In this document: positions 1-8,101 of the stretch, piece after piece
Layout: the number at the start of each line of letters is the position of its first letter
How positions within the stretch are numbered: position 1 is the first letter of the stretch
From: CAZWMK01 sp964635065
Lineage (GTDB): Bacteria; Pseudomonadota; Alphaproteobacteria; Sphingomonadales; Sphingomonadaceae
Length of the DNA: 64,000 nucleotides
Direction: 5' to 3'
Assembly (NCBI GenBank): GCA_964635065.1
Contig: CAZWMK010000002.1
Coordinates: 3,366 to 67,365 of the forward strand
The notes under the pieces: model-generated
Seen by the model: the letters and a program-made list of their open reading frames with translations, nothing else
Database searches by the model: none
Told to the model about the DNA's origin: nothing
Translations under genes and position numbers: made by a program

Positions 1-447
1 AGCAAAACGCTGCATGAAATATCGACCGTCGACAATCCTGTCGAACCGCAGATTGTCGTTGAGCCAAAGCATTGGAAGGCCCATCCCGAAATCGTCACTG
101 AGGATTGTCTTCTGGTGAGCGTCCAAATCCGCGAAGCTCTGCGTTAGTCGCAAATCAGGGTCTGCCGAGATCGCCGCGAGATAACGCACCCAAGCCCAAA
201 ATTCGCTCAATGACACCCCAGTTGTGGCAATGGGCGTCGTCAAGAATCCGATCATCAGAAGTGCTGATGGAACATGAATATCAACGGTCTGAACACCGCT
301 GTGGAATGTGCTAGGAAACGTTGGCAACGCTCCCTTGCGCGGCCAAGTGGCCTTCTTGATGTCGATTGCCAACGATCGGTTCATAGCCTCGAATGGGTTC
401 CCATAGTTTGCATTTCTTTCACCGGCACGAGGTTCGGCGAATTGCAC
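1..447 (-). CDS. Conserved-looking hypothetical protein, C-terminus off the left edge
   Basis: An open frame on the minus strand runs without a stop from position 447 (GTG) or 384 (first ATG) off the window edge. The translation has natural protein composition, with phrases such as NPFEAMNRSLAIDIKKATWP and SDDFGMGLPMLWL. I do not recognise the family. A second frame starts at ATG 520, only 12 nt after the preceding minus-strand ORF stops, and reads MMDSPREFEKSVRIDLFVADS before an early stop; joined by a one-base shift near 450-465 it would give this protein a plausible N-terminus. The gene may therefore be frameshifted. Its place next to an integrase suggests island cargo. Confidence 0.5.
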   Translation of the reverse strand, partial: MQFAEPRAGERNANYGNPFEAMNRSLAIDIKKATWPRKGALPTFPSTFHSGVQTVDIHVPSALLMIGFLTTPIATTGVSLSEFWAWVRYLAAISADPDLRLTQSFADLDAHQKTILSDDFGMGLPMLWLNDNLRFDRIVDGRYFMQRFA

Positions 448-532
448 AGTCTTGATGGCTATCTGCTACAAATAGGTCAATTCTGACCGATTTTTCGAAC
501 TCACGCGGGCTATCCATCATGCGCCGGATCGG

Positions 533-835
533 CTACAAAATCCGCGTGAAACCAAGGCCTTTGGCATCGGAAATCGGGCGGGGAAGTGGTCGATCACATC
601 GGTCCAAATAGGGAACAACTTCGCGCACACCGTACGCGACAAATCGCAGGTAAAAGCCAGAATAAAATATTTTTATATCAACATGATACTGGCTATGCGA
701 GAAATTGGCAGCTTCTCCGTCGAATCTGACTTGCGAATAGCCCTCGCCATTCACGCAAATCACATCTGGCGAAAAGGCGAGGAAATCTCCCAGCTTCAAC
801 TGGCTTGACGGCGCGATTGAACATAAGTAGAACAA
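533..835 (-). CDS. Hypothetical island protein, possibly a truncated remnant
   Basis: About 100 residues from a TTG at 835, with protein-like composition (LKLGDFLAFSPDVICVNGEG, KIFYSGFYLRFVAYGVREVV). The frame stays open a short way upstream of 835 without a good start, so it may be the tail of a longer gene cut by a rearrangement. It ends 12 nt before the ATG of the next minus-strand frame, which fits a two-gene unit. No family recognised. The region is visibly less GC-rich than the chromosome to the right, as expected for acquired DNA. Confidence 0.3.
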   Translation of the reverse strand: MFYLCSIAPSSQLKLGDFLAFSPDVICVNGEGYSQVRFDGEAANFSHSQYHVDIKIFYSGFYLRFVAYGVREVVPYLDRCDRPLPRPISDAKGLGFTRIL

Positions 836-883
836 CCTTGCCTTTCGCAGTGTGATCCAGGCTCCATGAACATGGAGTCCAGC

Positions 884-1192
884 ATGACACGCAATGTTTC
901 AATCCAGACCTACCTCCCCAAGCATGTCGCTGCCTGGGTGCAGGACGAAGCCACCCGCGCCAAGCAGAGCCGCAGTCAGTGGATCGGCGCTATCGTCACG
1001 GACCTGTTTCAAGGGCAGGAGTTCCGAGAGGAGGGGCGCAAGAACGTCGATCACATCAAGCGGCAGTTGACCTTCATTGCCGTTGCGCTCGATGGCTTGC
1101 TTCTCGAACATCCTGACAAGACCCTTCGCGGCAGGGTGCATGACGCCCACCGGCGCAAGGTGACACAGGCCGATCCGGAGCAAGGCCAATGA
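884..1192 (+). CDS. Small ribbon-helix-helix-like protein of the integrative element
   Basis: 102 residues starting MTRNVSIQTYLPKHVAAWVQ; an in-frame ATG at 866 would add six residues. The N-terminal pattern, a short strand followed by EATRAKQSRSQWIGAIV, resembles the ribbon-helix-helix fold of plasmid mobilisation and partition accessory proteins. It overlaps the next gene by ATGA, so the two are probably co-translated. In this context it is likely a mobilisation-accessory or regulatory protein. The fold is inferred from pattern alone. Confidence 0.55.
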   Translation: MTRNVSIQTYLPKHVAAWVQDEATRAKQSRSQWIGAIVTDLFQGQEFREEGRKNVDHIKRQLTFIAVALDGLLLEHPDKTLRGRVHDAHRRKVTQADPEQGQ

Positions 1193-1452
1193 TCCGCCGC
1201 ACAGGATCAATGTTGCGCGAGAGCGAACAGCTTGCGCTGCCTTTTACCCAGCCCGCTGCGATGGCAACCACGCTCGAGCCGATCTCCGTCAGGATCGCGG
1301 ACGCCATCCGGTTGACCGGCATCCGGCGATCCAAGCTCTATGAACTGATCGCTTCGGGCGATCTGGAGACGGTCAAGATCGGGCGGTGCACTCTGGTCCC
1401 GGTGGCCAGCCTGCACGCTCTGATCGAGCGTGCGCGGCAAGGGCGGTTATGA
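1189..1452 (+). CDS. Excisionase/AlpA-like helix-turn-helix protein
   Basis: 87 residues. The C-terminal half (VRIADAIRLTGIRRSKLYEL, then LETVKIGRCTLVPVASLHAL) matches the HTH_17/excisionase-type winged-helix pattern that reads a short site and steers integrase. The start ATG overlaps the stop of the upstream gene. It converges on the integrase gene, the two coding ends overlapping by about 6 nt. Likely role: recombination directionality factor or AlpA-like activator of the element. Confidence 0.75.
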   Translation: MIRRTGSMLRESEQLALPFTQPAAMATTLEPISVRIADAIRLTGIRRSKLYELIASGDLETVKIGRCTLVPVASLHALIERARQGRL

Positions 1453-2697
1453 CGCGCTGTGGCCGAACTTCGGGCGCAGGATGGTCGCGCCGTCTCGCAA
1501 CTGGTCGATGTAATCGGACCAGTGCTGCATCATGCGGACGCGCTCCTCCCAGTACTGGCCACGGGCATACGCGCGGCGGATAGAGTTACCGTCTGCATGG
1601 GCCAGTTGTCGCTCGATGGCATCGGGGTTCCAGATGCCCATTTCGTTGAGCAAAGTGGCGGCCATGGCGCGGAAGCCGTGGCCCGTCATCTGATCCTTGC
1701 TAAAACCCAGCCGACGCAAGGCCGCATTGATCGTGTTGTCCGACATCGGGCGGTCAAGAGCGCGCAACGACGGAAACAGGAAGACGCTGTAGCTGGCGTC
1801 ATGCTCAATTTCGCGAATGATGGCCAAGGCCTGCCGTGACAGAGGTACGGCGTGAGGACGGCGCATTTTCATCTTGTGGTCCGGGATTGTCCAGACGCAC
1901 CTGTCGAAGTCGAACTCGCTCCATTCCGCCCAGCGCAGTTCGCCGGGGCGGACAAATAAGTGCGGCAGGAGGCGCAGCGCGATCCGGGTCAGCGCATTGC
2001 CTTCATAGTCCGCGACAGCGCGAAGTAGTGCGCCAGCATCGGTTGCAGTCGTGATCGCTGCCCGGTGATTGGTGCGCGGGGTGACGAGCGCACCGCGCAG
2101 GTCCGAGCAGATGTCCCGCTCGGCCCGCGCCGTGGCGATAGCATAGCGAAAGACCTGGCTGCAGGTGCTGCGGATGCGGTTGGCGGTGTCGTACCGCTTC
2201 GAGGCTTCGATCTTCTTGAGGACGAGCAGCAGTTCGTGGGCGGTGATTTCCGAGATCGGTCGCTTGCCCAAGGCCGGGTAGGTTTGCGCCAGCAACCAGC
2301 GCGCCTTCTTGAGAGTAATGGCTGCCAGCCCTTCCTTCTCGATCTTCTCCAGCCATTCTTCCGCCACGGCCTGGAACGTGTTGGTGGCGGCGATCGATTT
2401 GGCGATCTTGTCCAGCTTGGCCTGTTCAAGCGGATCAAGCCCCTTGGCGAGTTTGCGGCGCGCTTCGAGCAGCAGCTCGCGCGCATCGCCCAGCAGAATC
2501 TCCGGCCAGCGTCCGAACGACAACGTCCGTTGCTGTCCGCCGAAGCGATAGTTCATGCGCCAGTATCGGATACCAGTGGTTTTCACGAGCAGGTACAGGC
2601 CGTCGCGATCCGACAGCTTGTAATCCTTCTCTCGGGGTCTGGCGTGCTTCACCGCGTTTGCGGTCAGGCCCGTCTTGCGTTTCGCACCTTCCGACAT
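1447..2697 (-). CDS. P4-type tyrosine recombinase (integrase)
   Basis: 416 residues, normal for P4-like integrases with an N-terminal DUF4102 arm-binding domain (GLTANAVKHARPREKDYKL, FGRWPEILLGDAR). The catalytic domain shows the first Arg in RPGELRWAEW, the H-x-x-R box in HGFRAMAATLLNEMG, the late His in RQLAHADGN, and the nucleophile region YARGQYWEERVRMMQHW. It reads away from the tRNA-Cys gene, with its start about 165 nt beyond the tRNA 3' end, the usual arrangement for elements inserted in a tRNA 3' end. The integrase looks intact, so the element may still be mobile. Confidence 0.95.
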   Translation of the reverse strand: MSEGAKRKTGLTANAVKHARPREKDYKLSDRDGLYLLVKTTGIRYWRMNYRFGGQQRTLSFGRWPEILLGDARELLLEARRKLAKGLDPLEQAKLDKIAKSIAATNTFQAVAEEWLEKIEKEGLAAITLKKARWLLAQTYPALGKRPISEITAHELLLVLKKIEASKRYDTANRIRSTCSQVFRYAIATARAERDICSDLRGALVTPRTNHRAAITTATDAGALLRAVADYEGNALTRIALRLLPHLFVRPGELRWAEWSEFDFDRCVWTIPDHKMKMRRPHAVPLSRQALAIIREIEHDASYSVFLFPSLRALDRPMSDNTINAALRRLGFSKDQMTGHGFRAMAATLLNEMGIWNPDAIERQLAHADGNSIRRAYARGQYWEERVRMMQHWSDYIDQLRDGATILRPKFGHSAS

Positions 2698-2861
2698 TGA
2701 TGGACCTCCGCATTCATGCTCCGGGTCCGATCCATCATCTGTACCATCATTGTACCCGGATGCAGGTGGAACCGTCCGAACCGATGCGGGCGATAATACC
2801 AGAAAAAGTGCTGGAAAACAGCCGTTTGATGGACGTTACCGGACGTCTTCAAACGGAGAAA

Positions 2862-2885
2862 TGGAGGCCCGAGCCGGAATCGAAC
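2862..2885 (-). other. Probable attachment site of the integrative element (tRNA 3' end)
   Basis: P4-like integrases commonly recombine in the T-arm and acceptor 3' end of tRNA genes. The integrase lies directly beyond this end, so the att core is inferred to lie here. No second copy of the tRNA 3' sequence is visible elsewhere in the window, which implies the other junction is off the left edge. Exact core boundaries cannot be set. Confidence 0.5.
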
Positions 2886-2935
2886 CGGCGTGCAAGGATT
2901 TGCAGTCCTCTGCGTAACCACTCCGCCATCGGGCC
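2862..2935 (-). tRNA. tRNA-Cys (GCA anticodon)
   Basis: The minus strand folds as a 74-nt tRNA. The acceptor stem GGCCCGA pairs with TCGGGCC, followed by T and an encoded CCA. The T arm carries GGTTCGATTCC and the anticodon loop CTGCAAA, giving anticodon GCA. The gene is intact although an integrative element sits at its 3' end, so integration restored the tRNA sequence as usual. Confidence 0.95.
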
Positions 2936-3086
2936 ACCGCGGCGCTTGTCGTTATTTTTTGGACCATGGTCAAGCCCCTAGTTGGCGGTCGGCGCCGGGA
3001 CTGGCAATTTCTTTCAAGCCGGTTCCTTCCTGTCGGGGAGATACCGTCCTGTAGCCATGCTCCCGTGATGCGGGGCTTGCTGGCAA

Positions 3087-3635
3087 TCAGCCCGGACGGG
3101 CAGGTGAAAGCCGGTCGATGGCGCCGCTGTCCAGCAAGGGCGCGGCCTCAATGTGATGGGCATCCATCAGCACGGCCAACCGTTCCATGGCCGCAAGGAT
3201 CATCGCCTGCTCCCACGGCGGAAGCGCGGCAAAACGGTCGATGAATGTCACCTGCAAGGGATCCGGCGCATTTGCGAGCGCAACCTTGCCTTCAGGCAAC
3301 ATGCTGAGAAGAAACTGGCGCTTGTCCCGGTCGCTGCGCTGGCGCTGCACGAAACCCAGGGCCTCGAGGCGGTCGACGATGGTGGTGATCGTTGCCTGAC
3401 TGAATTGAAGTGCCTGCGCGATCGTACCGGGCGTCGCCCCTTGCCGTGCATCAATCTCGCGCAAGACGAGCAATTGCGACGGCGTCAGGCCGGTTGCCGT
3501 TGCAAGCTGGCGGCTGCCGATTTCGGTGGCGCGCAGCACCCGTCGCAGGGCGCGCAATGTCAGCGAAGCGATTTCCGAATCCATGCGCTCATGCATAGCC
3601 CCAAGTGCGAAGCCACGCCAGAATGGACGCCGCAT
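3087..3635 (-). CDS. ectR: MarR-family repressor of the ectoine operon (EctR-like)
   Basis: 182 residues with a MarR winged helix: helices around LTPSQLLVLREIDARQGATP, recognition region QFSQATITTIVDRLEALGFV, and the wing RQRSDRDKRQFLLSML. It lies divergently next to ectA, the standard place of EctR, the MarR repressor described for several ectoine operons. The ATG at 3635 was chosen because AAGG lies about 9 nt upstream; TTG 3644, ATG 3593 and ATG 3581 are alternatives. An AT-rich palindrome between it and the ectA promoter is a candidate operator. Confidence 0.85.
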   Translation of the reverse strand: MRRPFWRGFALGAMHERMDSEIASLTLRALRRVLRATEIGSRQLATATGLTPSQLLVLREIDARQGATPGTIAQALQFSQATITTIVDRLEALGFVQRQRSDRDKRQFLLSMLPEGKVALANAPDPLQVTFIDRFAALPPWEQAMILAAMERLAVLMDAHHIEAAPLLDSGAIDRLSPARPG

Positions 3636-3660
3636 TCTGGTCAACCTTGCAAAATATTAC

Positions 3661-3673
3661 TTTATAATATAAA
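3661..3673. promoter_or_regulatory. Candidate EctR operator
   Basis: A perfect 13-bp palindrome, TTTATAATATAAA, lies in the ectR-ectA intergenic space just upstream of the proposed -35 of the ectA promoter. It is flanked by a wider AATAT/ATATT inverted pair. MarR proteins bind AT-rich palindromes of this kind, and the position would allow control of both divergent genes. Inferred from symmetry and position only. Confidence 0.5.
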
Positions 3674-3692
3674 ACATATTTCAGCCTAAGGG

Positions 3693-3720
3693 TTGAACCC
3701 CCTGTGGAAAAACCTATATT
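3693..3720 (+). promoter_or_regulatory. Candidate sigma-70-type promoter of ectABCD
   Basis: TTGAAC at 3693-3698 and TATATT at 3715-3720 are separated by 16 bp, a good vegetative-promoter match directly upstream of ectA. The -35 overlaps a small inverted repeat, GGGTTGAACCC (3690-3700). A further inverted pair CCGAA/TTCGG (3756-3771) lies just before the ectA ribosome site. Confidence 0.5.
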
Positions 3721-3778
3721 TTTAGCCATTAAATCGCCAGAAAACAGGCTTGGCACCGAAATTTAATTCGGGAGACGA

Positions 3779-4372
3779 ATTATAACCCCCCAAGCGACAA
3801 CAACCGCCACACGCGCGCAGCATCGCAAACAGAATGAAAATGATGCGGCATCGAATGTCAGCTTTCGCCAGCCCATGGCGACGGATGGCCCGGCGATCAC
3901 GGCCCTGATCGCTGCGTGCCCGCCGCTTGATGGCAACTCGGCCTATTGCAACCTGTTGCAGTGCAGCGACTTTGCCGACACCTGCATCGTCGCCGAACAT
4001 GCGGGTGCCATCGTCGGCTGGGTATCAGGTTACAGATCGCCTGCTGCCCGGGAGAATTTTTTCATCTGGCAGGTCGCCGTAGCGCCGGACGCACGGGGAC
4101 AAGGGTTGGCACAGCGGATGATCGATGCCTTGCTCGCCCGTCCCGCAGCCGCCAGCGCCGTTTATCTGACGACGACGATCACGAACGACAATCGCGCCTC
4201 ATGGGCCCTGTTCGAGGGGCTGGCCCGCGTCTGGCAGGCGCCATTCACAAAAAGCGTTCGTTTCGATCAGGACATCCATTTCGCAGGTGCGCACGCCACT
4301 GAATGGCAAGTCCGCATCGGCCCACTGCCCGCACGCGCGGCTGCCCCCCCTTCAAGGAGCATGACCTTATGA
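3779..4372 (+). CDS. ectA: L-2,4-diaminobutyrate N-acetyltransferase, unusual start
   Basis: A GNAT enzyme that acetylates diaminobutyrate in ectoine synthesis. Family hallmarks are clear: ALIAACPPLDGNSAYCNLLQ, VGWVSGYRSP, FIWQVAVAPDARGQGLAQRM and TTTITNDNRASWALF. The first ATG (3875) would remove the opening strand SFRQP, which the family has. The frame is open back to a stop at 3764 and contains no ATG, GTG or TTG before 3875. GGGAG at 3770-3774 stands a normal distance from ATT 3779 or ATA 3782, so a non-AUG start is proposed. It overlaps ectB by ATGA. Confidence 0.88.
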   Translation: MITPQATTTATRAQHRKQNENDAASNVSFRQPMATDGPAITALIAACPPLDGNSAYCNLLQCSDFADTCIVAEHAGAIVGWVSGYRSPAARENFFIWQVAVAPDARGQGLAQRMIDALLARPAAASAVYLTTTITNDNRASWALFEGLARVWQAPFTKSVRFDQDIHFAGAHATEWQVRIGPLPARAAAPPSRSMTL

Positions 4373-5676
4373 CAAACGCCCATCCCATCCCCAGCCCCGG
4401 CACGCCCGATACCGCCATTTATGAACGGCGGGAATCGGCTGTTCGCAGCTATGCCCGATCGCTTCCGCGCCAGTTCACGCGCGCGGAAGGTGTGTGGATG
4501 CACGACAATCAGGGAGGGCGTTACCTCGACTTCCTGTCGGGATGTTCGACCCTGAACTATGGCCACAACCACCCGGTGCTGAAACAGGCCCTGCTCGATT
4601 ATATCGCAGCCGACGGCATCACCCATGGCCTCGACCTCCACACGGATGCCAAGGCGGATTTCCTTGATGCCCTGGAAACCCATATTCTGGAACCGCGCAA
4701 CATGGACTATCGCGTCATGTTCACGGGACCGACAGGCACCAACGCCGTCGAGGCTGCCATCAAGCTGGCCCGCAAGGTGACTGGCCGCGAACTGGTGATT
4801 GCCTTCACCAATGGCTTTCACGGCATGACGCTTGGCGCCCTCGCCTGCACCGGCAATGCAACCAAGCGCGCCGGCGCTGGCGTGCCTCTCGCCCATGTCT
4901 CGCACGAGCCGTACGACGGCTATCACGGCCCGGACGTCGATACTGCGGACCTGCTCGAGCGCCGCCTGTCTGATCCGTCAAGCGGCCTGGACGCGCCCGC
5001 AGCCATTCTGGTGGAAACGGTGCAGGGCGAAGGCGGACTCAATGCGGCATCACCGGAATGGATGCGCAGGATCGCTGCGATCGCCAAACGCCACGGCGCA
5101 CTGCTGATCGTCGACGACATTCAGGCAGGCTGCGGCCGCACCGGCGGCTTTTTCAGCTTCGAAGGCATGGGCTTCACGCCGGATATCGTCACCATGGCGA
5201 AATCACTGTCGGGCATGGGCCTGCCCTTCGCCCTGACCCTGTTCCGGCCCGAACTCGACCAATGGTCGCCCGGCGAACACAATGGCACCTTCCGGGGCAA
5301 CAATCACGCCTTCGTGACGGCGGCCGCTGCGCTCCGTCATTTCTGGAGCACCAATGCCTTCCAGAAGGACGTTGCCCGCCGCGGCGGGCTGCTTGAGCGG
5401 CGACTGGACGCCATGGCCAAAAACCATGGCCTGTCCACACGTGGACGAGGCATGATGCAGGGCATCAACATGGGGTCGGGCGACATTGCCGCGGCCGTGA
5501 CCGCCCGCTGCTTCACGCAGGGGCTCATCCTCGAAACCAGCGGTCCGCACGACGAGATTGTGAAGGTGCTTGCCCCGCTTGTCATCGACGACGCGCTCCT
5601 CGCCGCAGGTCTCGACATTCTGGAAGACAGCATCGGCGAAACCATGGCCACGCCCTTTGGCGTCGCCGCCGAATAA
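4369..5676 (+). CDS. ectB: L-2,4-diaminobutyrate:2-oxoglutarate transaminase
   Basis: 435 residues; a PLP-dependent class III aminotransferase making diaminobutyrate from aspartate semialdehyde. Visible signatures: [18 protein letters not shown] near the N-terminus, [34 protein letters not shown], the PLP-region [13 protein letters not shown], and the lysine in [12 protein letters not shown]. The start at 4369 has AAGGAG at 4354-4359 and overlaps ectA by ATGA, indicating translational coupling. Confidence 0.96.
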   Translation: MTNAHPIPSPGTPDTAIYERRESAVRSYARSLPRQFTRAEGVWMHDNQGGRYLDFLSGCSTLNYGHNHPVLKQALLDYIAADGITHGLDLHTDAKADFLDALETHILEPRNMDYRVMFTGPTGTNAVEAAIKLARKVTGRELVIAFTNGFHGMTLGALACTGNATKRAGAGVPLAHVSHEPYDGYHGPDVDTADLLERRLSDPSSGLDAPAAILVETVQGEGGLNAASPEWMRRIAAIAKRHGALLIVDDIQAGCGRTGGFFSFEGMGFTPDIVTMAKSLSGMGLPFALTLFRPELDQWSPGEHNGTFRGNNHAFVTAAAALRHFWSTNAFQKDVARRGGLLERRLDAMAKNHGLSTRGRGMMQGINMGSGDIAAAVTARCFTQGLILETSGPHDEIVKVLAPLVIDDALLAAGLDILEDSIGETMATPFGVAAE

Positions 5677-5707
5677 ACGACGGCTCAGCAGCAGGGAAAT
5701 CAGATTC

Positions 5708-6121
5708 ATGATCGTCCGTTCGCTCAGGGAAATCCGTAAAACGGATCGAAACGTCCAGTCAAAACAGTGGGAAAGCGCCCGTCTGCTGCTCAAGGACGAC
5801 CAGATGGGCTTCTCCTTCCACGTCACCACGATGTACGCGGGGGAAGAACTGCACATGCATTACCAGAACCATCTCGAAGCCGTGCTGGTGCTGAAAGGCA
5901 CAGGCACGATCGAGGATCTGGGAACAGGCATCACCCATGATCTGGCGCCGGGCGTCATGTATGCGCTGAATGCCCATGACAGGCACATCGTGCGGCCTGC
6001 AACCAATATCCTGTGCGCCTGCGTTTTTAATCCGCCCGTCACTGGCAGCGAAGTCCATGACGAAACTGGCGCCTATCCCGCCGATCCAGAACGCGTGCGC
6101 GAGGCCGCACTGGAAGACTGA
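5708..6121 (+). CDS. ectC: L-ectoine synthase
   Basis: 137 residues; a cupin that cyclises N-gamma-acetyldiaminobutyrate to ectoine. It shows [66 protein letters not shown] and [15 protein letters not shown], all typical of EctC. Length is normal. It lies 31 nt after ectB in the same operon. Confidence 0.97.
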   Translation: MIVRSLREIRKTDRNVQSKQWESARLLLKDDQMGFSFHVTTMYAGEELHMHYQNHLEAVLVLKGTGTIEDLGTGITHDLAPGVMYALNAHDRHIVRPATNILCACVFNPPVTGSEVHDETGAYPADPERVREAALED

Positions 6122-6148
6122 CGTTCAGACCCAATCAGGGAGAGTCCC

Positions 6149-7069
6149 ATGAAAGACCTCTACCCATCGCGCCACGCACCCGTGGCGCAGTTTTTGCCGC
6201 GCCTTGATCCCGTCGTGCACAGCGACTGGAACAATAATGCGCCGCTCAGCCTGGCACAAACCGATGCCTTCGACCGGAACGGCTTTCTTGTGCTGGAAAA
6301 TCTCTTCTCAGCCGCCGAGGTTGCCTATCTGCAACACGAGGCACGCGCACTTCTGGGTGCGCCCGATGCACTTGCCACGGAAACGGTCATCACAGAGCCA
6401 GGCAGCCGCGAAGTCCGTTCGATCTTCAACATTCACGTGCAAAGCCGGGCCATCGCGCGTCTTACCGCCGATTCACGTCTGGCGGGCGTCGCCCGTTTTC
6501 TGCTGGGTGACGATGTGTACATTCATCAGTCGCGGCTGAATTACAAACCCGGCTTTCAGGGTAAGGAATTCTACTGGCACAGCGATTTCGAGACCTGGCA
6601 CGTCGAAGACGGCATGCCACGCATGCGGGCGCTGTCGATGTCGGTGCTTCTGGCCGAAAACACGCCGCACAACGGGCCACTGATGCTGATTCCCGGATCG
6701 CATCACAGCTATCTGACCTGCGTGGGCGAAACGCCTGAAAATCATTACCGCATGTCCCTGAAAAAACAGGAATATGGCGTTCCGGACGAGGAAAGTCTTG
6801 CCGATCTTGCCGCGCGGCACGGCATTGTCGCCCCGACCGGAAAACCCGGATCGGTCGTGATCTTCGATTGCAATATCATGCACGGCTCGAACGGCAACAT
6901 CACGCCCTATCCGCGCGCCAATGCCTTTCTCGTTTACAATGCCATGACAAACCGTCTGGCCGCGCCCTTTGGGGCCGTGAAGCCGCGCCCGGATTTCATT
7001 GCCGCGCGCGACAAACCACAGGCAATTGTGCCCGTGTCGGGGCCGCTGATAGAGGAAGTGACGGCATGA
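6149..7069 (+). CDS. ectD: Ectoine 5-hydroxylase
   Basis: 306 residues; an Fe(II)/2-oxoglutarate dioxygenase converting ectoine to 5-hydroxyectoine. The family signature FYWHSDFETWHVEDGMPRMR is present and supplies the first iron His and the Asp; the distal His lies in NIMHGSNGN. LMLIPGSHHSYLTCVGETP is also conserved. It sits 27 nt after ectC, and its stop overlaps the first ATG of the ask remnant. Confidence 0.96.
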   Translation: MKDLYPSRHAPVAQFLPRLDPVVHSDWNNNAPLSLAQTDAFDRNGFLVLENLFSAAEVAYLQHEARALLGAPDALATETVITEPGSREVRSIFNIHVQSRAIARLTADSRLAGVARFLLGDDVYIHQSRLNYKPGFQGKEFYWHSDFETWHVEDGMPRMRALSMSVLLAENTPHNGPLMLIPGSHHSYLTCVGETPENHYRMSLKKQEYGVPDEESLADLAARHGIVAPTGKPGSVVIFDCNIMHGSNGNITPYPRANAFLVYNAMTNRLAAPFGAVKPRPDFIAARDKPQAIVPVSGPLIEEVTA

Positions 7070-7260
7070 TGGCCGGCCATAGCGTCGAGAAAATCGGCGG
7101 CACATCAATGGCTGCCACGGCCACCCTGTTCGACAATGTGCTGATTGCCGGACGCAAGGGGCCGGATCTCTACAATCGCATTTTTGTTGTCTCCGCTTAT
7201 GCCGGCATCACCAACCTGCTCCTGGAGAACAAGAAAAACAGAACGCCGGGCGTCTACGCG
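7066..7260 (+). pseudogene. ask: Remnant of ectoine-type aspartokinase (N-terminus only)
   Basis: The first 65 or so codons encode an aspartokinase N-terminus: HSVEKIGGTSMAATATLFDN, then LYNRIFVVSAYAGITNLLLE and TPGVYA. The kinase signature KIGGTSM is intact. Homology stops at about 7260, after which the frame enters unrelated sequence, so roughly 85% of a normal enzyme of about 475 residues is missing. Dedicated Ask_Ect enzymes often close ectABCD operons and supply aspartyl phosphate; here supply must come from another aspartokinase. Confidence 0.88.
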
Positions 7261-8083
7261 CCTTTGTCATGGACGATGGCAGCAATAGCTGGCGTACGGC
7301 GATGGAGGCGGTGCGCGCGGCCATTCTGACAATCACCGTAGCGTTGAGCGGCGGTCTGACGTTGCTGAACATGCTCTACCAGCAACGCCCCGGCGCCGCC
7401 AACAAGCCGGTGAAGGGCTATGTGCAGATTGGCTCGAACGACAGGTGCGGGTCGGCGACTGGATCGAGATGGAGCAACTGAACGCCGACGGCGACGTCAT
7501 CGACATCGCCCTGCACACGGTAAAAGTGCAGAATTTTGACAAGACGATCACCACCATACCCACGCATCGCCTGGTGTCGGAAAGTTTCCGCAACTGGCGC
7601 GGCATGTCGGAATCGGGTGGCCGCCGGATCATGCGCGCCTTGTTGCTCGATCAGACCAGCGTGCGCTTCCTCGACGCCAAGGACATCGATCAGCTGTCGC
7701 GTTTAACCCTGCTGCACGACTATCTTGCGCACAAACAGGCGGAGATCGCGACATGGAACAAGGCGCATGCCACCAACGTGCCGGATGAACGCCGGCTGAC
7801 GAATATCGGCACCTTCCGCGCCTATGTGCATGCCTATCTCAAGGCGCGGTCGGATATCGCGCAGGACAAAACCCTGATGGTCCGCCAGCTGGCTCTCGGC
7901 GAAAATGGCCTGCCGTTGCAGGTCTATGCCCTTGCCGACACGACCGACTGGGGCGAATATGAAGCGATCCAGGCCGATATCTTCGATCACCTGATCGCCA
8001 TCATGCCGGCATTCGGTTTGAACCTCTATCAACGTCCGGCAGGCAGCGACCTCGTTCGATCCGCCTTTGCCCAGTGGCTCTGA
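7261..8083 (+). pseudogene. Decayed MscS/YbdG-type mechanosensitive channel gene
   Basis: Two pieces in different frames reconstruct a YbdG-like MscS channel. The first (MEAVRAAILTITVALSGGLT to KPVKGYVQI) is a membrane-helix segment; the second begins at 7445 with VRVGDWIEMEQLN and continues through HTVKVQNFDKTITTIPTHRL and NWRGMSESGGRRI to a normal C-terminus at 8083. Between them the pore-helix region is missing and a single base appears lost in what should read SNDMVRVGDW. The 5' end is fused to the aspartokinase remnant. MscS genes accompany some ectoine operons, so this is the relic of that partner. Confidence 0.85.
7965..8071 (+). repeat. mscS 3'-end segment repeated in inverted orientation at 16506-16612
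   Basis: These 107 bases encode the channel C-terminus (IQADIFDHLIAIMPAFGLNL). They recur, reverse-complemented, at 16506-16612 with about four mismatches by eye. Both copies adjoin a fragment of the same insertion sequence, so a rearrangement involved both. Confidence 0.85.
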
Positions 8084-8101
8084 TGGATAATTTTTTTGGT
8101 T

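Noticed and set aside
105..486. Two plus-strand ORFs at the left edge
   Set aside because: They lie opposite the better-composed minus-strand frame and have no family pattern.
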